From: Methylovulum sp.
GTDB taxonomy: Bacteria > Pseudomonadota > Gammaproteobacteria > Methylococcales > Methylomonadaceae
DNA: 64,000 nt
Assembly: GCA_028712695.1 (NCBI GenBank)
Contig: JAQTQZ010000017.1
Coordinates: 1 to 64,000 of the forward strand
Reading direction: 5' to 3'
Shown here: piece by piece, positions 26,684 through 36,633 of the stretch
Layout of the letters: every line of letters starts with the position of its first letter
Position numbering within the stretch: position 1 is the first letter of the stretch
Made by a program: the position numbers and the translations under genes
The notes under the pieces: generated by a model
Seen by the model: the letters and a program-made list of their open reading frames with translations, nothing else
Database searches by the model: none
What the model was told of the DNA's origin: nothing

Positions 26684-27783
26684 AACTAATTAAATCTGTA
26701 TTATTGCTGGCCTCATTGACAGCACTTGTTTGCCCTATCGCACAAGCTGAAGATACCGTGCAAATGTCCGCTGAACATATCAATAACTTAGGCGTGATAC
26801 TGGGAAAACTTAGCCCCGCCTCACAAATCCCGGTGTTGTATGCACCCGCTAAAGTGGTCATCCCGCCTACCCAAGAATATATCGTCAGTGCATCGCAAGC
26901 GGGGTTGGTGACCAAACTGACGGCGGCGATAGGCGATAACGTAAAAAAAGGCGCTGTGCTGGCACAAATTAACAGCCCTGCGTTACTGACCTTGCAAGGG
27001 CAATACCTTAAAGCAGATAGCGTGCTGCACTTGGCCTCCGCCACTTACAACCGCGATAAAATGCTATTGAAAGATGGCGTCATCTCCGACCGTCGTAAAC
27101 AGGAAACCCTAAGCCAATACAACGCCGCCTTATTAGACGTTAATGAAGCCAAACAACTGCTGCAAATTGCCGGCATGTCGGCGGGCGACATTAACCGTCT
27201 GGGCAGTTCACAACGGTTAAACAGCGAGCTTAACGTCCTATCCCCCTTATCGGGCGTCGTTATCGACCGGATGGCCGTTGCCGGTACACGCGTTGACAGC
27301 CAAGCGCCGCTTTATCGCATTGCCAATCTTGATGAGCTGTGGCTGGAAATCAATATTCCGCAAGAGCGCATCGGCGATATTAAAATCGGCGACAAAGTTT
27401 TAATTGAAAATACCCCAATCAGCGCCAAAATCAGTTTGTTGGGGCAGAGCGTCAATCCGGCAAACCAAACCCTGCTGGCGCGTGCCGTCATCAAAGGCGA
27501 CCAATCGACCGTGCGTGCCGGGCAAAAAATCAACATCCAAGTGATCCAGCCTAGCGAAAAAGCCCTTTTCAGCATCCCTAATGCCGCTATTGCACAAAAT
27601 GAAGGCAAATCCTTCATTTTTATCCGCACCCCCTCTGGTTTTTCAGTGAAACCAATAGACATTATCGGCAAACAGGCTGAAGAATCAATCATTAGCGGCG
27701 ACCTCGACGGTAACGAAGAGATTGCGGTTAAGGGTGCGGTGGCGCTAAAAGCCAATTGGTTAGGCTTGGGGAGTGGCGAATAA
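26680..27783 (+). CDS. czcB: Periplasmic adaptor (membrane fusion protein) of RND pump
   Basis: The 367-residue protein has a signal peptide (residues 1-23), a lipoyl/barrel-sandwich split around an alpha hairpin (ASQAGLVTKLTAAIGDNVKKG and LSPLSGVVIDRMAVAGTRVD) and beta-barrel and membrane-proximal domains. It bridges the inner-membrane pump and the outer-membrane channel. It lacks the Met-rich N-terminal metal-binding extension of CusB. It overlaps the genes on both sides. Confidence 0.87.
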   Translation: MKLIKSVLLLASLTALVCPIAQAEDTVQMSAEHINNLGVILGKLSPASQIPVLYAPAKVVIPPTQEYIVSASQAGLVTKLTAAIGDNVKKGAVLAQINSPALLTLQGQYLKADSVLHLASATYNRDKMLLKDGVISDRRKQETLSQYNAALLDVNEAKQLLQIAGMSAGDINRLGSSQRLNSELNVLSPLSGVVIDRMAVAGTRVDSQAPLYRIANLDELWLEINIPQERIGDIKIGDKVLIENTPISAKISLLGQSVNPANQTLLARAVIKGDQSTVRAGQKINIQVIQPSEKALFSIPNAAIAQNEGKSFIFIRTPSGFSVKPIDIIGKQAEESIISGDLDGNEEIAVKGAVALKANWLGLGSGE

Positions 27784-30700
27784 TGGCTACCCTGATCCGC
27801 TTTGCGCTAAGCCAGCGGCTGTTGATGATGATTGTGGTCTTGCTGTTGGCAGGTGGCGGCTATCACGCCTTTCAAAACATCCCCATCGACGCCTTTCCTG
27901 AAGTGTCGCCCACGCAAGTCAAAATTATCGTCAAAGCGCCGGGAATGACGCCGGAAGAAGTTGAAGCGCGGATCACCGCGCCCATCGAAGTGGAGCTGTT
28001 GGGCATTCCGCACCAGACCATGCTGCGCTCCATCGCCAAATACGCGCTGACCGACATCACCGTCGATTTCACCGAAGGCACCGACATTTATTGGGCACGC
28101 CAGCAAATTGCCGAACGCCTGAACACGCTGTGGGGCAATTTGCCTAAAGGCGTTGAAGGCGGCATTGCGCCGATGACCACGCCGTTAGGTGAGATGTTTA
28201 TGTTCACCATTGAAGGCGGTGATTTAAGCCTGATGGAACGCCGCAGCTTGTTGGACTGGGTGATACGCCCTGCCCTGCGGACGGTGTCCGGCGTTGCCGA
28301 TGTCAATTCGCTCGGCGGCCTGGTCAGAAGTTTTGAGGTCATCCCCGACAATATCCGGCTTGCTGCGCGGGGCATCAGCATGGATAGCCTCATGAACGCA
28401 TTGCAGCACAATAACAGCAACGATGGCGCAGGCCGCCTGACAGACGGCGAAGAAGCGCTGATCGTCCGTGCCGAAGGGCGGATCAAGACCTTGGACGATG
28501 TCCGCAGCATTGTCGTTGATAACAAAAACGGCATTCCGGTCACGGTGGGCGATATTGCCGACATTAAAATCGGCGCATTGACCCGTTACGGGGCAGTCAG
28601 CAAAAACGGCGAGGGTGAAGCCGTCACCGGCCTGGTGCTAAGCTTGCGCGGTGCCAACGCCCGCCAAACGATTGTCGGCATCGAGAAAAAACTGGAGGAC
28701 ATCAGCAAGGGCTTTCCTGAAGGCGTCAGCGCGAAAGTGTTTTACAATCGCGGCAATTTGGTCGATAAAGCCGTAGACACCGTCACCCATGCGTTGTTAG
28801 AAGCGATAGCCTTAGTGGTGGTGTTGCTGCTGTTGTTCTTGGGCAATCTGCGGGCGGCATTGGTGGTGGCATTGGCCTTACCCTTAGCGGCACTGTTCAC
28901 GTTTATTTTAATGAACAGCATGGGCATGTCGGCAAACTTGATGAGCCTTGGCGGCTTGGCGATTGCCATCGGGATGCTGGTCGATGCGGCCGTGGTGGTG
29001 GTGGAGAACCTCATCACCCATTTGGCGCACACCGAAAAAGCCCAGCGCCTGCCCCGCCTGCACGTCATTTACCGCGCAACCGCCGAGGTTGCCGCCTCCG
29101 TGACCGCCGGCATCTTAATCATCATCATCGTATTTTTGCCGTTGCTGACCTTGCAGGGCTTGGAAGGCAAATTATTTACGCCCGTTGCATTGACGATAGT
29201 GTTCGCGCTTAGCGGTTCGCTGATCCTGTCATTGACGATCATTCCGGTGATTGCCTCCTACTTGCTCAAAGAAGTCTCCCACGAAGAGCCTTGGTTGCCC
29301 CGGCAATTGCAAAAGCTGTATCAACCCACCTTGGCGTGGTGCATTGACAACAACAAAATTGTTTTTGCCGGTGCGGGTGGTTTATTGGTCGTGACCGTCC
29401 TAGTCTTCACCCAAATAGGCAGCACCTTCATGCCGACGATGGATGAAGGCGACATTATTTTACAGCTGGAAAAACTGCCCTCCATCACGCTCAAAGATTC
29501 GGTTGCGCTGGATGGTCAAGTGCAAAAAAGCTTGCTGAAAAATATCCCGGAAATTGCTTCAGTTGTCTCGCGGGTCGGCTCTGACGAATTGGGGCTAGAC
29601 CCGATGGGCTTGAACGAAACCGACACGTTTTTAATACTCAAACCCAAAGACCAATGGCGTATGCACAGCAAAGAGGAATTGATCGAGGAAATCCGTAAAG
29701 TGATGGCGCAAACGCCGGGCATTGCGTTCGGTTTCACGCAACCGATTGAAATGCGCGTTTCGGAAATGCTCACCGGCACACGCGGCGACGTGGCGGTGAA
29801 ATTATTTGGCTCAGACCTTGCCGTGCTGAATGAAAAAGCCAATGAAATTGCCGAAATTTTAAAACATATCACCGGCTCCAGTGACGTGTTCGCCAAACAA
29901 AATGACGGTATGCAGTTTTTACAACTGACCATTGACCGGTCGGCCGCCGGACGCTTGGGACTGGATAGCGACAGCATAGAAACCCTGCTACGCGCCCAGA
30001 TCGAAGGCCTAAATTTGGGCATTGTGCAGGAAGGCATCAAACGCACGCCATTGCTGTTGCGCGGCAACAGCAACACCGCCAGCTTTGACAACTTGCAAAT
30101 CACCCTGCCCAACGGCGGGCATGTGCCAGTCACTGCCATTGCCAAACTGGCTAAAGTGGAAGGCGTAGTGTCGATAGGCCGTGAACGCGGCCAACGTTTT
30201 GTGGTGGTGCGCAGCAACGTGCAAGACCGTGACTTGGTCGGTTTTGTTGACGAAGCCCGCAAAGCGGTTGCCGATAAAGTAAAATTGCCGACCGGCTATT
30301 TTGTCGAATTCGGCGGCCAGTTTGAGAACCAGCAACGCGCCGCCGCAACCTTGTCATTGGTCGTGCCCATTTCTTTGGGCTTAATTTTTCTCTTATTGTT
30401 TTCAACGTTCGGTTCTGTCAGGCAAGCCACGCTGGTATTGTCCAATATCCCGCTGGCTATGGTCGGTGGCGTGTTTGCACTATGGTTGTCCGGTGAATAT
30501 TTATCGGTGCCAGCCTCGGTGGGCTTTATCGCCTTGCTGGGGATTGCGGTGCTGAATGGTGTCGTGATGGTGAGTTATTTTAACCAGCTCTTGGCTACCG
30601 GCATGGACATGGCCAGAGTTGTCATTATTGGCTCGTCACGCCGGTTACGGCCCGTGCTGATGACCGCCAGTATCGCGGCCTTCGGTTTGATACCGCTGCT

Positions 30701-30854
30701 GTTTGCCACCGGCCCAGGATCTGAAATCCAGCGTCCGTTGGCGATAGTGGTTATCGGCGGGCTGGTTTCATCAACCTTCTTAACCCTATTTTTGTTGCCG
30801 ATTTTGTTTAAATTGTTCGGGCAAGCAAAAATCTCACAAGAGGCCAACGCATGA
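27783..30854 (+). CDS. czcA: Heavy-metal RND efflux pump, CzcA/CusA family
   Basis: The 1023-residue inner-membrane transporter has 12 helices in two halves with large periplasmic loops. The helix 4 signature GLAIAIGMLVDAAVVVVEN has the AIGxxVDAA form of the CusA-like branch rather than the DFGxxVDGA of CzcA. The loop motif LDPMGLNETDTFLILKP is common to the family. The export substrate is a metal ion driven by protons; which metal cannot be decided. ATG 27783 overlaps the adaptor stop (TAATG); a longer start at 27756 would add nine residues. Confidence 0.9.
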   Translation: MATLIRFALSQRLLMMIVVLLLAGGGYHAFQNIPIDAFPEVSPTQVKIIVKAPGMTPEEVEARITAPIEVELLGIPHQTMLRSIAKYALTDITVDFTEGTDIYWARQQIAERLNTLWGNLPKGVEGGIAPMTTPLGEMFMFTIEGGDLSLMERRSLLDWVIRPALRTVSGVADVNSLGGLVRSFEVIPDNIRLAARGISMDSLMNALQHNNSNDGAGRLTDGEEALIVRAEGRIKTLDDVRSIVVDNKNGIPVTVGDIADIKIGALTRYGAVSKNGEGEAVTGLVLSLRGANARQTIVGIEKKLEDISKGFPEGVSAKVFYNRGNLVDKAVDTVTHALLEAIALVVVLLLLFLGNLRAALVVALALPLAALFTFILMNSMGMSANLMSLGGLAIAIGMLVDAAVVVVENLITHLAHTEKAQRLPRLHVIYRATAEVAASVTAGILIIIIVFLPLLTLQGLEGKLFTPVALTIVFALSGSLILSLTIIPVIASYLLKEVSHEEPWLPRQLQKLYQPTLAWCIDNNKIVFAGAGGLLVVTVLVFTQIGSTFMPTMDEGDIILQLEKLPSITLKDSVALDGQVQKSLLKNIPEIASVVSRVGSDELGLDPMGLNETDTFLILKPKDQWRMHSKEELIEEIRKVMAQTPGIAFGFTQPIEMRVSEMLTGTRGDVAVKLFGSDLAVLNEKANEIAEILKHITGSSDVFAKQNDGMQFLQLTIDRSAAGRLGLDSDSIETLLRAQIEGLNLGIVQEGIKRTPLLLRGNSNTASFDNLQITLPNGGHVPVTAIAKLAKVEGVVSIGRERGQRFVVVRSNVQDRDLVGFVDEARKAVADKVKLPTGYFVEFGGQFENQQRAAATLSLVVPISLGLIFLLLFSTFGSVRQATLVLSNIPLAMVGGVFALWLSGEYLSVPASVGFIALLGIAVLNGVVMVSYFNQLLATGMDMARVVIIGSSRRLRPVLMTASIAAFGLIPLLFATGPGSEIQRPLAIVVIGGLVSSTFLTLFLLPILFKLFGQAKISQEANA

Positions 30855-31156
30855 TGCACCAAGAATATTTAGTCACCCTGAATGTACCGCCCAGCCTTGA
30901 CGAGTCCATCGTGGACTGCCTGCTCATGCTGGAAGCCGAACACGGCTTTAGCAGCTTCACCGTCAACGCCCATCATCATGAAAACAAAGGCTTGTCGCTT
31001 GCCGAACAGGTCAGCGGCCGACAAAAAAGACTCCGTTTTCAGATGTATGTCAATGCCGAAGGTTTGGCGACATTGTTGACCCAATTGCAGGAGGAGTTTT
31101 CAGGCTCCGGCATTCAATATTGGGTGTTGCCGGTAATTGAGAAAGGTGTTATTTAA
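30851..31156 (+). CDS. DUF3240 family protein
   Basis: The 101-residue protein resembles DUF3240, a small ferredoxin-like-fold family often encoded after heavy-metal RND genes and suspected to sense or modulate them (PII-like size and secondary structure). It has a His-rich segment AHHHENKG near residue 40. Its start overlaps the pump stop by four bases, so it is translationally coupled. The function is unproven. Its last 35 bases recur at 33332-33367. Confidence 0.78.
   Translation: MMHQEYLVTLNVPPSLDESIVDCLLMLEAEHGFSSFTVNAHHHENKGLSLAEQVSGRQKRLRFQMYVNAEGLATLLTQLQEEFSGSGIQYWVLPVIEKGVI
31118..31152 (+). repeat. Direct repeat, copy 1 (3' end of DUF3240 gene)
   Basis: TATTGGGTGTTGCC, a short variable part, then TTGAGAAAGGTGTTAT. 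The second copy lies 2.2 kb downstream at 33332-33367, in the same orientation, with two mismatches and one inserted base. Confidence 0.8.
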
Positions 31157-31490
31157 CCATAAGGAGGGGTATTGTTGAGTGCTTACCCGGTAAAATAAGA
31201 CGCTACAGGCGGGTGTTTTTACCGCTCGAAAAACGTGTCAGAAACCACATGGGCTTCGTCCGTTTCGCCCCGCCGTTCCTTTAGCTACACTGAAATGTCT
31301 ACAGAGGCCCGCATAAATAATGCATAATTATCCGGCGGGTCAGCAGGCCAGTGATTAGCAAAGTATAGATATCAAGCCGCGTCCCATTTCCACCATTTTT
31401 TTCATTTCGGAGAGATTATGAAAGACACCATAATTTGCATAGGGTCAACGACAGCATCCCCGCCCAGCAAATCTAAAATAGGAGAAGACT
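31157..31490. other. Intergenic region before the large secreted protein
   Basis: About 330 bases with no gene. I see no clear terminator for the efflux operon and no recognisable promoter. The ribosome site AGGAGA precedes the next start. Confidence 0.4.
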
Positions 31491-33179
31491 ATGCGTAAAC
31501 TTATTATATTTTGTGCGTTGGGCTCATCCGCAGCAATAGCTGGGGTTTCAGGGCCAATAGCCACCCAACCGGCAGTATCTGCCCTTTCTGATCCAATCTA
31601 TGACATTGCCCTAACCGGACAGAAGAGCGCACTTTCAGCCACAGCGCCAAAATTCAAAGTGCATCCGCTGCTTATGCCGCCCAAACCCACAAAAAACTCA
31701 AACCGTTTTGCACCAGGGGCAAAACCCCCAACGGTAACGGTGCCTGCGGATACGCCATACACACAAACGTCAACCTACCGGCCTGTGGGCATGACGAGTG
31801 TTGCTAACTTCGAGGGGCTGGGTCTTGGAACGCCGGGATTCTCCATTGCCGGTGCGCCACCCGACCCGACCTTGGCGGTGGGCAGCACACAAATCGTGCA
31901 ATGGGTGAACACCCAGTTGGCTGTTTATGACAAAACCGGAAATCCGCTACTACCTGCCCCTGGCTTCATCAACGGCAATGTGATCTGGGCAGGGCTTCCT
32001 GCTGGCGGCCTCTGCCATGATTTCAACAGGGGTGATCCAATGGTGCAGTATGACCAGATAGCAAATCGCTGGATCCTGACCCAATTCGCGTTCAACGCAA
32101 CCAGGACACTGAATGCCCAATGTATTGCCGTCTCAACGACACCCGATGCGACTGGCGCATATAATTTGTACCAATACGATTTTGGGACGGCACTTCCGGA
32201 CTACGCCAAACTAGGTGTCTGGACGGATGCCTACTATATAACGTACAACATGTTCGACGGGGCAACGGATGCTTTCATCGAGGGTAGGGCTTGCGCTTAT
32301 GATCGGGCGGCAATGATTGCCGGCAACCCTTCAGCCACGCAGATTTGCTTCGGCAACTCGTCCCGGTTTAGCTTTCTGCCCGCCGATCTTGACGGCACTA
32401 TTCCACCGCCGGTGGGAGCCCCAAATTACCATATTTCATGGGATTGGGGGTTTTTAGCCGGCCCCCCGTACACAATGCAGCTCACCAAGTTTGTGCCCGA
32501 TTTTACAACGCCTGCCAATTCCACGTTCAATGATGGCTTCGGCGGTGCGCCGTTCAGTTTCGTCGGTTTTGATTTAGGGTCAAACACACTGGGCACCTGT
32601 AATGATAACGGTAATGCCTGTGTTCCACAATTAGGCACTGCCAATCTTCTGGACACACTTGGAGATCGGCACATGTACCGCTTGGTTTACCGGAATTTTG
32701 GCAAGCACGACGCGTTATTGTTTACCCAGTCCGTTGACAATGCGGCAACCACCACGGCGGATTTGCGCTGGTGGGAAATCCGTAATCCTGGGGCAAACCC
32801 GCCGGTGGTCTATCAAAACAGCACCTTCCGCCCCAGCGATGATGCCCGATGGATGGGTTCGGCGGCTTTCGACAAGCTCGGCAATATCGCCATTGGCTAC
32901 TCGGCATCCTCGGCTACGATAAATCCTGGGATCCGGATAGCCGGACGCCGCCGGGCCGATCCGCAGAACGAGCTCCGTACCGAAGCGGTCGTGATGCAAG
33001 GCGCGGGTAGCCAAACAGGCACACTGCATCGGTGGGGCGACTATACAGCTATGCAGATCGACCCGACCGACGATTGTACATTCTGGTACACCAATGAGTA
33101 TCTTGCTGCCAACGGAACCTTTAACTGGCATACCCGCATTGCTGCATTCAAGTTTGGAAACTGCAAATTAGGAAAATAG
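31491..33179 (+). CDS. Large secreted protein of unknown function
   Basis: The 562-residue protein has a signal peptide (MRKLIIFCALGSSAAIAGVS) and is exported. Its sequence is rich in Gly, Pro, Trp and aromatic residues with repeating blade-like segments (PDPTLAVGSTQIVQWVN; NRWILTQFAFN; DARWMGSAAFDKLGNIAIGYS), suggesting a beta-propeller-like fold. There are several Cys that could form disulphides. I recognise no catalytic motif. Direct repeats flank the gene, which suggests it arrived or was duplicated as a unit. Confidence 0.72.
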   Translation: MRKLIIFCALGSSAAIAGVSGPIATQPAVSALSDPIYDIALTGQKSALSATAPKFKVHPLLMPPKPTKNSNRFAPGAKPPTVTVPADTPYTQTSTYRPVGMTSVANFEGLGLGTPGFSIAGAPPDPTLAVGSTQIVQWVNTQLAVYDKTGNPLLPAPGFINGNVIWAGLPAGGLCHDFNRGDPMVQYDQIANRWILTQFAFNATRTLNAQCIAVSTTPDATGAYNLYQYDFGTALPDYAKLGVWTDAYYITYNMFDGATDAFIEGRACAYDRAAMIAGNPSATQICFGNSSRFSFLPADLDGTIPPPVGAPNYHISWDWGFLAGPPYTMQLTKFVPDFTTPANSTFNDGFGGAPFSFVGFDLGSNTLGTCNDNGNACVPQLGTANLLDTLGDRHMYRLVYRNFGKHDALLFTQSVDNAATTTADLRWWEIRNPGANPPVVYQNSTFRPSDDARWMGSAAFDKLGNIAIGYSASSATINPGIRIAGRRRADPQNELRTEAVVMQGAGSQTGTLHRWGDYTAMQIDPTDDCTFWYTNEYLAANGTFNWHTRIAAFKFGNCKLGK

Positions 33180-33574
33180 TTGTGTGTCGGGTAACGATAA
33201 AACCGTTGCCCGACCTTTTTGCATTCAGTGCCTTTGCTGAGCTTGCCGGAAAATTGAATGGGGTGTTAGAAAGCTGAACCGGCACCTTTTAAGCTTCAAC
33301 TACAGAGTTACAGCATAGCGCAGATACCCACTATTGGGTGTTGCCAGCAATTTGAGAAAGGTGTTATACCCCCAGTACGGCAGCCTATACGGATGCTGAA
33401 AATCTAGTGGGGTATGCACTTACTACTTGAGTTCACGTCCTTAAAATAGCCGGGTTATTTAAACTCCGTCTTAACCTATAATTGGCAAATCCCTTAAAAA
33501 ACCCTTAAAATGTCATCCTAGCGCTTTTATATTTAAAGTTTTTAAAACTTTTTCAACTACTTAACTAACGTATC
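33180..33574. other. Intergenic region with the second direct-repeat copy
   Basis: About 395 bases without a gene. It contains a copy of the DUF3240 gene end (33332-33367) and an AT-rich stretch before the M23 gene with repeated CCTTAAAA-type strings (about 33480-33560). A terminator for the secreted-protein gene is not clear. Confidence 0.45.
33332..33367 (+). repeat. Direct repeat, copy 2 (fragment of DUF3240 gene end)
   Basis: It matches 31118-31152 except for two substitutions and one extra T. No DUF3240 coding sequence precedes it, so it is a leftover of a duplication or insertion event. Confidence 0.8.
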
Positions 33575-34900
33575 GTGAAAAATAAATTTTATAAATCCTT
33601 AGCCATAGGAATAAGTTTAGCTATTGCATCGACGTCTAGTTATGCAAGACCGGCTCATACAACCTCTAAAAAACACCCGACCCTTTCGGCCAAACACTCT
33701 AAAAAACACCCAGTCGTTTCAGTTAAAACTTCTAAAAAACAAATCATTAGCAAGATCAAACACAGTAAATCGACGGCTCACAGCAATATTATTTCCCACG
33801 TAAGAAATTCCGGCAAAAAACAACACCCTCTCTCTCTCGCCTCCAAACACCACACCCTCAGCAAAAAGAAAACCATCAAACATAACCATCAATATCTGGC
33901 AAAAGCATTGCCCACCGAGTCATTTTCAAACGAAACCATTGGGGATGCGAATGAACACCAGAGAGTTAATTTAGCACCGCCTATCAAAATTAATGCCCGT
34001 ATCCACTCATTCATAGTCACTGGCGGAAAAGACACCCCTGTCCGTATTGAACAGCCACATAGGGTTGAAATACCGCACCGTTACATAAGCACACACGGAA
34101 TCATCAACACGTCGCTATCCGCCGCAGGCCAGAAAGCCGGGTTGTCCGATGAATTGATTATGCAACTAACTAATATTTTCGCGTGGGATATTGATTTTGC
34201 CACCAAACTTCGTCGTGGCGACCAGTTCACTGTGGTCTATGAAAATAATAGCCGCACTGGCGAACACATTATCGCCGCTGAATTTGTCAATCAAGGAAAA
34301 ATCCTGACTGCTGTCAAATATCAAGATAACGATGGCAATACCAATTATTACACGCCAGAAGGCAAGGTCATGCGCAAGGCGTTTTTAAGCACGCCAGTTG
34401 ACTTTGCGCGTATCAGCTCGCATTTTGACACCAACCGCAAGCACCCGATACTCAACAGAATCCGCGCCCATAAAGGTGTCGATTATGCGGCTCGGACAGG
34501 TACTCCGGTAAAAGCGGCGGGGGATGGCGAAATTTCATTTTTAGGGCGTAAAGGTGGCTATGGACAGGTGCTCATAATCAAACATGGCGAGCGCTATGAA
34601 ACGCTTTACGCACATCTTTCCAAATTTAAAAATGGCCTACATGATGGTGATGCCATTAAACAAGGGGAAGTCATCGGTTATGTCGGCCAAACAGGCCTTG
34701 CCACCGGCCCCCATCTGCACTATGAATTCCATGTTGATGGTGTCCACCGTAATCCGGAAACGGTGGACACCAGGCAAGCATCAACTTTAAAAAACGATTA
34801 TCTGGCAGATTTCAAAGCCCAAGCGCAACCGGTGCTTTCCGAGCTTTACCACGCCAAAGCACAAACGTTATTTGCCAAAAACCAACTGCGCCCCGATTAA
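33575..34900 (+). CDS. M23-family cell-wall metallopeptidase, MepM-like
   Basis: The 441-residue exported protein starts at a GTG (signal peptide 1-24, SSYARPA). A very Lys/Ser/His-rich linker follows (residues 25-110, many SKKHP units), then an OapA/LysM-like region (GLSDELIMQLTNIFAWDIDFATKLRRGDQFTVV) and the LytM domain with HKGVDYAARTGTPV (His and Asp zinc ligands) and GPHLHYEF (HxH). It cuts D,D-crosslinks in peptidoglycan. It is followed two bases later by anmK, a common pairing. Confidence 0.92.
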   Translation: MKNKFYKSLAIGISLAIASTSSYARPAHTTSKKHPTLSAKHSKKHPVVSVKTSKKQIISKIKHSKSTAHSNIISHVRNSGKKQHPLSLASKHHTLSKKKTIKHNHQYLAKALPTESFSNETIGDANEHQRVNLAPPIKINARIHSFIVTGGKDTPVRIEQPHRVEIPHRYISTHGIINTSLSAAGQKAGLSDELIMQLTNIFAWDIDFATKLRRGDQFTVVYENNSRTGEHIIAAEFVNQGKILTAVKYQDNDGNTNYYTPEGKVMRKAFLSTPVDFARISSHFDTNRKHPILNRIRAHKGVDYAARTGTPVKAAGDGEISFLGRKGGYGQVLIIKHGERYETLYAHLSKFKNGLHDGDAIKQGEVIGYVGQTGLATGPHLHYEFHVDGVHRNPETVDTRQASTLKNDYLADFKAQAQPVLSELYHAKAQTLFAKNQLRPD

Positions 34901-34902
34901 AC

Positions 34903-36006
34903 ATGCCTGAATTTTACATAGGCCTAATGTCAGGCACCAGTGTCGATGGTATCGACGCTAGCCTTGTTGATTTCAGCGATGGTAAAGTTCGGCTTGTTGA
35001 TTTTTTCTACCAGCCTTTTACTGCCGACCTTAAAGCCGCCATTGAACATGCAAGCAAACCCGACACATTAATTGCCTTACAAAACTACGGCACCCTTGAT
35101 GCCCAGCTAGGACAACAATTTGCTGACGCCGCTAACGCCCTACTGACCAAAGCCAAAATTCCCGCGTCATCGATTACCGCCATTGGCAGCCACGGGCAAA
35201 CTATCTATCATTCGCCTGATAACAAATTTCCTTTTTCACTGCAAATAGGCGACCCTAACCTTATCGCAGAGAAAACCGGCATCACTACCGTCGCCGATTT
35301 CCGGCGACGGGACATGGCCGCCAACGGGCAAGGTGCACCACTGGTCCCGGCTTTTCATCAAGCCGTATTCAGTCATCCAGATGAAGACCGTTGCGTCGTC
35401 AATATCGGCGGCATCGCTAACATTACCGTATTACCGGCCAACCAAAGCGCAGCCACCACAGGTTTTGACACCGGCCCCGGCAATACCTTGATGGATCAAT
35501 GGATACACAAACATCAAGGTGTCAATTATGACTCAAATGGGATATGGGCAAAAACAGGCCAGATTAACGACAAATTGGTCGCCTTATTAAAACACGATAC
35601 TTATTTTCATACTGCGCCACCTAAAAGCACCGGTAAAGAATATTTTTCCATTCCTTGGCTTGAGCAAAAAGCTAGCTTGTCTGAGTATTACCCTGAGGAT
35701 ATTCAGGCCAGCTTGTGCCATCTAACAGCGACAACAATCTGTGATGCCATTAAGAAATATGCACCGGCAACCGAGCGGACATTGATTTGTGGCGGCGGTA
35801 TCCATAATGATTTCTTATTACAGCTTATTAAGCAGAACCTGCAACACCCTGTTGCCTCAACTGAAACACAAGGCATCCATCCTGACCATGTTGAAGCAAT
35901 GGCTTTTGCATGGCTGGCATGGCAAAGGATCAATAACTTACCGGGCAACCTTAAAGAGGTGACAGGGGCGAGCCGACCTGTAATACTGGGGGGGATTTAC
36001 AGCTAG
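34903..36006 (+). CDS. anmK: Anhydro-N-acetylmuramic acid kinase
   Basis: The 367-residue protein has the ASKHA-fold signature: GLMSGTSVDGIDASLVDF at the start, DFRRRDMAANGQGAPLVP, and CGGGIHNDFLLQLI near residue 300 binding ATP. It hydrolyses and phosphorylates 1,6-anhydroMurNAc to MurNAc-6-phosphate in peptidoglycan recycling. It is co-directional with the M23 peptidase two bases upstream, so both serve wall turnover. Confidence 0.96.
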   Translation: MPEFYIGLMSGTSVDGIDASLVDFSDGKVRLVDFFYQPFTADLKAAIEHASKPDTLIALQNYGTLDAQLGQQFADAANALLTKAKIPASSITAIGSHGQTIYHSPDNKFPFSLQIGDPNLIAEKTGITTVADFRRRDMAANGQGAPLVPAFHQAVFSHPDEDRCVVNIGGIANITVLPANQSAATTGFDTGPGNTLMDQWIHKHQGVNYDSNGIWAKTGQINDKLVALLKHDTYFHTAPPKSTGKEYFSIPWLEQKASLSEYYPEDIQASLCHLTATTICDAIKKYAPATERTLICGGGIHNDFLLQLIKQNLQHPVASTETQGIHPDHVEAMAFAWLAWQRINNLPGNLKEVTGASRPVILGGIYS

Positions 36007-36072
36007 AGGAATTATCAAGTTCACGTCAGGGCAAATTTCTAGCCCTGACCCACATACAGCGAAAAAGGCCGC

Positions 36073-36405
36073 TTACGCAGAAAACGAAGAACCGCAACCA
36101 CAGGTTGTCGTTGCATTCGGGTTACGAATAACAAACTGCGCACCCGACAGGTCTTCTTTATAATCGATCTCAGCGCCTGCCAAATATTGGATACTCATGA
36201 CATCGATCAGAACCGTAACACCGCCATTTTCAACACGGGTGTCATCCTCATTGACCTCTTCATCGAAAGTAAACCCGTATTGAAACCCTGAGCAACCACC
36301 ACCAGAAACGTACACGCGTAGCTTCATGTTGTCATTACCCTCTTCGGCGATCAACTCGCTCACCTTAGATGCGGCACTGTCAGTAAAAATAATTGGATTA
36401 GCCAT
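36073..36405 (-). CDS. erpA: Iron-sulphur cluster insertion protein ErpA
   Basis: From ATG 36405 the product has 110 residues of the A-type carrier family, with the three cluster cysteines in [11 protein letters not shown] and the C-terminal CGCGSSF. It delivers [4Fe-4S] or [2Fe-2S] clusters to client enzymes. An upstream start at 36423 would add MSMFLV and is not supported by a ribosome site. It is a single gene converging on anmK. Confidence 0.94.
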   Translation of the reverse strand: MANPIIFTDSAASKVSELIAEEGNDNMKLRVYVSGGGCSGFQYGFTFDEEVNEDDTRVENGGVTVLIDVMSIQYLAGAEIDYKEDLSGAQFVIRNPNATTTCGCGSSFSA

Positions 36406-36523
36406 AACTAAAAACATACTCATAAATAAAAAAACTAAGTTCGATTATGACCATACCCAGCTTTTTAGTCAACATTTAAGCACACACTTTTTATCCGCAG
36501 ACTAGCTTTAAAACTCTAGGCAT

Positions 36524-36548
36524 AAAAAAAGGTCTTACGACCTTTTTT
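36524..36548 (-). terminator. Intrinsic terminator of the pnp transcript
   Basis: AAAAAAAGGTC-TTAC-GACCTTTTTT: on the minus strand the stem AAAGGTC/GACCTTT is followed by a further T-run. It lies about 85 bases past the pnp stop and ends the long nusA-pnp region. Confidence 0.85.
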
Positions 36549-36633
36549 CAACAACCTAATGGCTTGGTCAAAACCGGCGGAATGATCAGTTATCTGTTCA
36601 TCCCGCGTTAGTTTTTATCCGAAATTACGAGTT

